A DNA stretch of 64,000 nt from Atherinomorus stipes. Taxonomy: Eukaryota; Chordata; Actinopteri; Atheriniformes; Atherinidae. The notes below the pieces were generated by a model, which was not told the origin of the DNA, ran no database searches, and saw nothing but the letters and a program-made list of their open reading frames with translations. Below, in pieces: positions 61,993-64,000 of the stretch; position 1 is the stretch's first letter, and every line of letters starts with the position of its first letter. The DNA is taken from contig JALJCO010012619.1 in assembly GCA_023101725.1 (NCBI GenBank), positions 372,001 through 436,000 on the forward strand, given 5' to 3'. The position numbers and the translations under genes were made by a program.

Positions 61993-64000
61993 ACCTTCAT
62001 GATCCGTTTGTGTTTGCGACTGAACTGTTATTTTCTGGTCCCAACGTTGCCCTGATCAGAGCAAATAATGTTATATTTCAAAATATCTCCCACTAATTAA
62101 CTCACAGCAACACCACAGCTGTCTCTGTTAGCATAAGCTAGCATAATAATGCTATACGGTTAATCATTTACAGCAAAATAGATACGTGAAATAAAGTGTC
62201 AGATTAATGACTGTTCATCATAATTTACCCTGTTTTTGTTGTTGGGGATTAAATCCAGTGTTTTCTCCACCGTGGCAGCAAGTTATTCCTCCTCTGCTCC
62301 ATGTGTCTGCAATTCCTCCCCGATACGAACACAATGACATCAGTGGACTGAGCAGCAGCATCCACTTTTGTCACAGACAGCACAAATCTTCATGAAATAA
62401 ATGTCTGTGATCTTCTTATTCACCTTTTACCTCAAATAAAGTTTTCCACTAATGTTTCAGCAATCAGAAATGTGACAGTCCTTCCAGATTTCCTCCATAT
62501 TAAAAGTCTGATTCTCATCTCTTCTAATTACACATGTACAAAAACGCTCCCACGGTCTAGTTGCGGTGTTTGGTCTATAGATTGATTTTAAAAAATATAT
62601 TTAAAAAACAATGTTGGAGCACTTCTTACGTAAAAGATCCTCAAAAAAGCCCCCCCCCCCCTTTTTTTTTTCTAAAAAGCAAATTATATGATCTAAAAGA
62701 TTAATTTGAAAGAAAAAAAGAGTAAAGTAAATGAAGATGTATCATCTCTCCATCCATCCCCAGGGAATAGAGCAGTATTTAGAGTGCCCACTAATCATAA
62801 GCAATTGACTTATTTATAATTACTATGCTGCCTAGTTTGGGTTTTCTAATGTCTCTGTCTTTGAGATTATGCAGAAAATGATGATACTGTAGAAAGATAA
62901 AACAGAGGGGGCGATGCTTACAGTGACAGATGTATAAATTATTCCAAACTACAAAATAGGGGCATGTGTTTGATATTAATGTATAATTAATATAAATTTT
63001 TCCAAGCTGTGATGATCATTATGGCTTATGTATGTATTCTATCCTACTGTATCATGGCGTGTTTGCCAAGTAATTTAATATACCCCATAATTTCCTTTTC
63101 AGTGGTTCTATTTATCCTCATTTATATTATCTATCTTACTAATAGTTTGCAAAATTGTCTCTTTTCATAAAATAAAAAGACCAGGAGCATATCCTGTAGT
63201 ATCCACCTTCATTGTGGTAAATGCTTTATTTATAAATGCTTGGATCGCAGATGTCCAAAGCAGGTGTAGGAAAATAAAAACTCTTGTTTTGAGTGTAATT
63301 TTTTTTTCACTCACTGAATAACCTCATTTGTGCTCAGTCAGCTGTGACGGTCTGTTTCTTCCCTCTTAAATTCCAATTAAGTTGTTGTCTGTCACATGAC
63401 CCTATGAACTATCATAAAAACTAAAGTCGTCGTGTCCCCCCCCCCCAACACCTTGCTCACCTGCCATGGCCTGTGTGTAGTTGCACGGGCAGATCTCCAA
63501 CTCTGCAGACAAAAATCCACCTGCAGAAATCCATCTTTTATGGCATGTCTTTCCAAATGTGTTTCTATACAAGAGGCTATTTTATCCAAGAAATAAGGTG
63601 TCTAAAGTTCAACCAATCTGCTCAACAATTCCCATCAAATATGTCCATTGATGTGTATGAGTTTAGTTCCGAGCCGAGTCACTGAAATTGCTCTGCTGGA
63701 AATAAGGCGGTCATTCTTTATTCCGGGCATGTTCCATACCCAAAGATTAGATTCAGTTTGATGAACCCTCACAACAAAACAAATTACAAATGTAATCCTT
63801 TAAGGAGTTCTTCAAGTATCCCACAAGTAGCAGTCACTTGCTGTTTTGTCTTCCTGAGCTACATGACCTTTGCAAGCTCACAAGGATGATGTATTGCATG
63901 AGGCTGTCACACTGACCTCTGTAATCCACTGGCTGCTTTTAATGTTTTGATCTTGGAAATCTGAGCTCACTCAACTGTTGCACTCATTGTTAAATCGCTC
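61993..64000. other. Non-coding stretch to the window end, nothing recognised
   Basis: No exon, RNA gene or repeat ends were recognised. A C-run/T-run junction lies at about 62650-62671 and a C-run at 63437-63447. The window ends inside presumed intron 3. Confidence 0.45.

Larger units (their letters stand above)
42508..64000 (+). other. tmem132: Presumed TMEM132 intron 3 (5' part, continues past window)
   Basis: It starts with the GTGAGA donor after exon 3. I looked for a continuation encoding the family's post-exon-3 segment and saw none in 21.5 kb, so the intron is inferred to be at least this long. Very long introns are known for several TMEM132 paralogues. The gene could in principle be broken here. 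Confidence 0.6.

Noticed and set aside
42508..64000. TMEM132 exon 4
   Set aside because: I looked for a phase-2 acceptor followed by the family's lysine-rich motif after exon 3 and found no candidate by eye; very short exons could still be missed.
1..64000. CRISPR arrays, bacterial operons, integrated virus or phage
   Set aside because: No regularly spaced direct repeats, no tight gene packing with ribosome-binding sites, and no viral or LTR-type coding seen; everything fits vertebrate intronic DNA.

Overview
The window looks like a piece of a teleost (ray-finned fish) chromosome. It is AT-rich, has no prokaryotic gene organisation, and is full of fish-type interspersed repeats: terminal-inverted-repeat MITEs, hAT-like and TTAA-bounded non-autonomous DNA transposons, 3' ends of L2/Rex-like LINEs, a tRNA-derived-SINE-like repeat, and CA/TG, AT, CTTT and CT microsatellites. 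Several repeats resemble types I know as common in spiny-rayed fishes, but I cannot name the species.

Only one protein-coding gene can be supported, and only partly. Two exons on the + strand (38344-38762 and 41930-42507) encode the N-terminal extracellular part of a TMEM132-family single-pass membrane protein. They are joined by a 3.17-kb intron with GT-AG borders in compatible phase. The exon with the start codon and signal peptide is not recognisable in the 38.3 kb upstream. The next coding exon is not recognisable in the 21.5 kb downstream. The window is therefore best read as the 3' end of a very large first intron, exon 2, intron 2, exon 3 and the beginning of a very large third intron. 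The paralogue (A to E) is left open.

Layout: 1-38343, presumed intron 1, with a CA/TG-rich belt (2.9-3.7 kb), an odd polypurine block (7.48-7.71 kb), a MITE cluster (10.1-11.1 kb), nested hAT MITEs (19.5-20.2 kb), a nested repeat pair (26.2-26.7 kb) and two TTAA-bounded elements (27.2 and 36.3-37.3 kb). 38344-42507, the two exons, with a SINE-like repeat, two fold-back elements and a LINE tail in the intron between them. 42508-64000, presumed intron 3, with further fold-back and nested MITEs, a LINE reverse-transcriptase remnant (56.4-57.0 kb) and two inverted copies of an 86-bp element 15.6 kb apart.

I did not find an undescribed multi-gene system. The signal least explained by ordinary repeats is the pair of 86-bp sequences at 42685-42770 and 58362-58447. 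They are about 90% identical, in opposite orientation and have no indels. Each carries an octamer ATGCAAAT/ATTTGCAT and a TGAATATTCA palindrome. They may be a duplicated conserved non-coding (regulatory) element inside the TMEM132 gene, or two copies of an old repeat.
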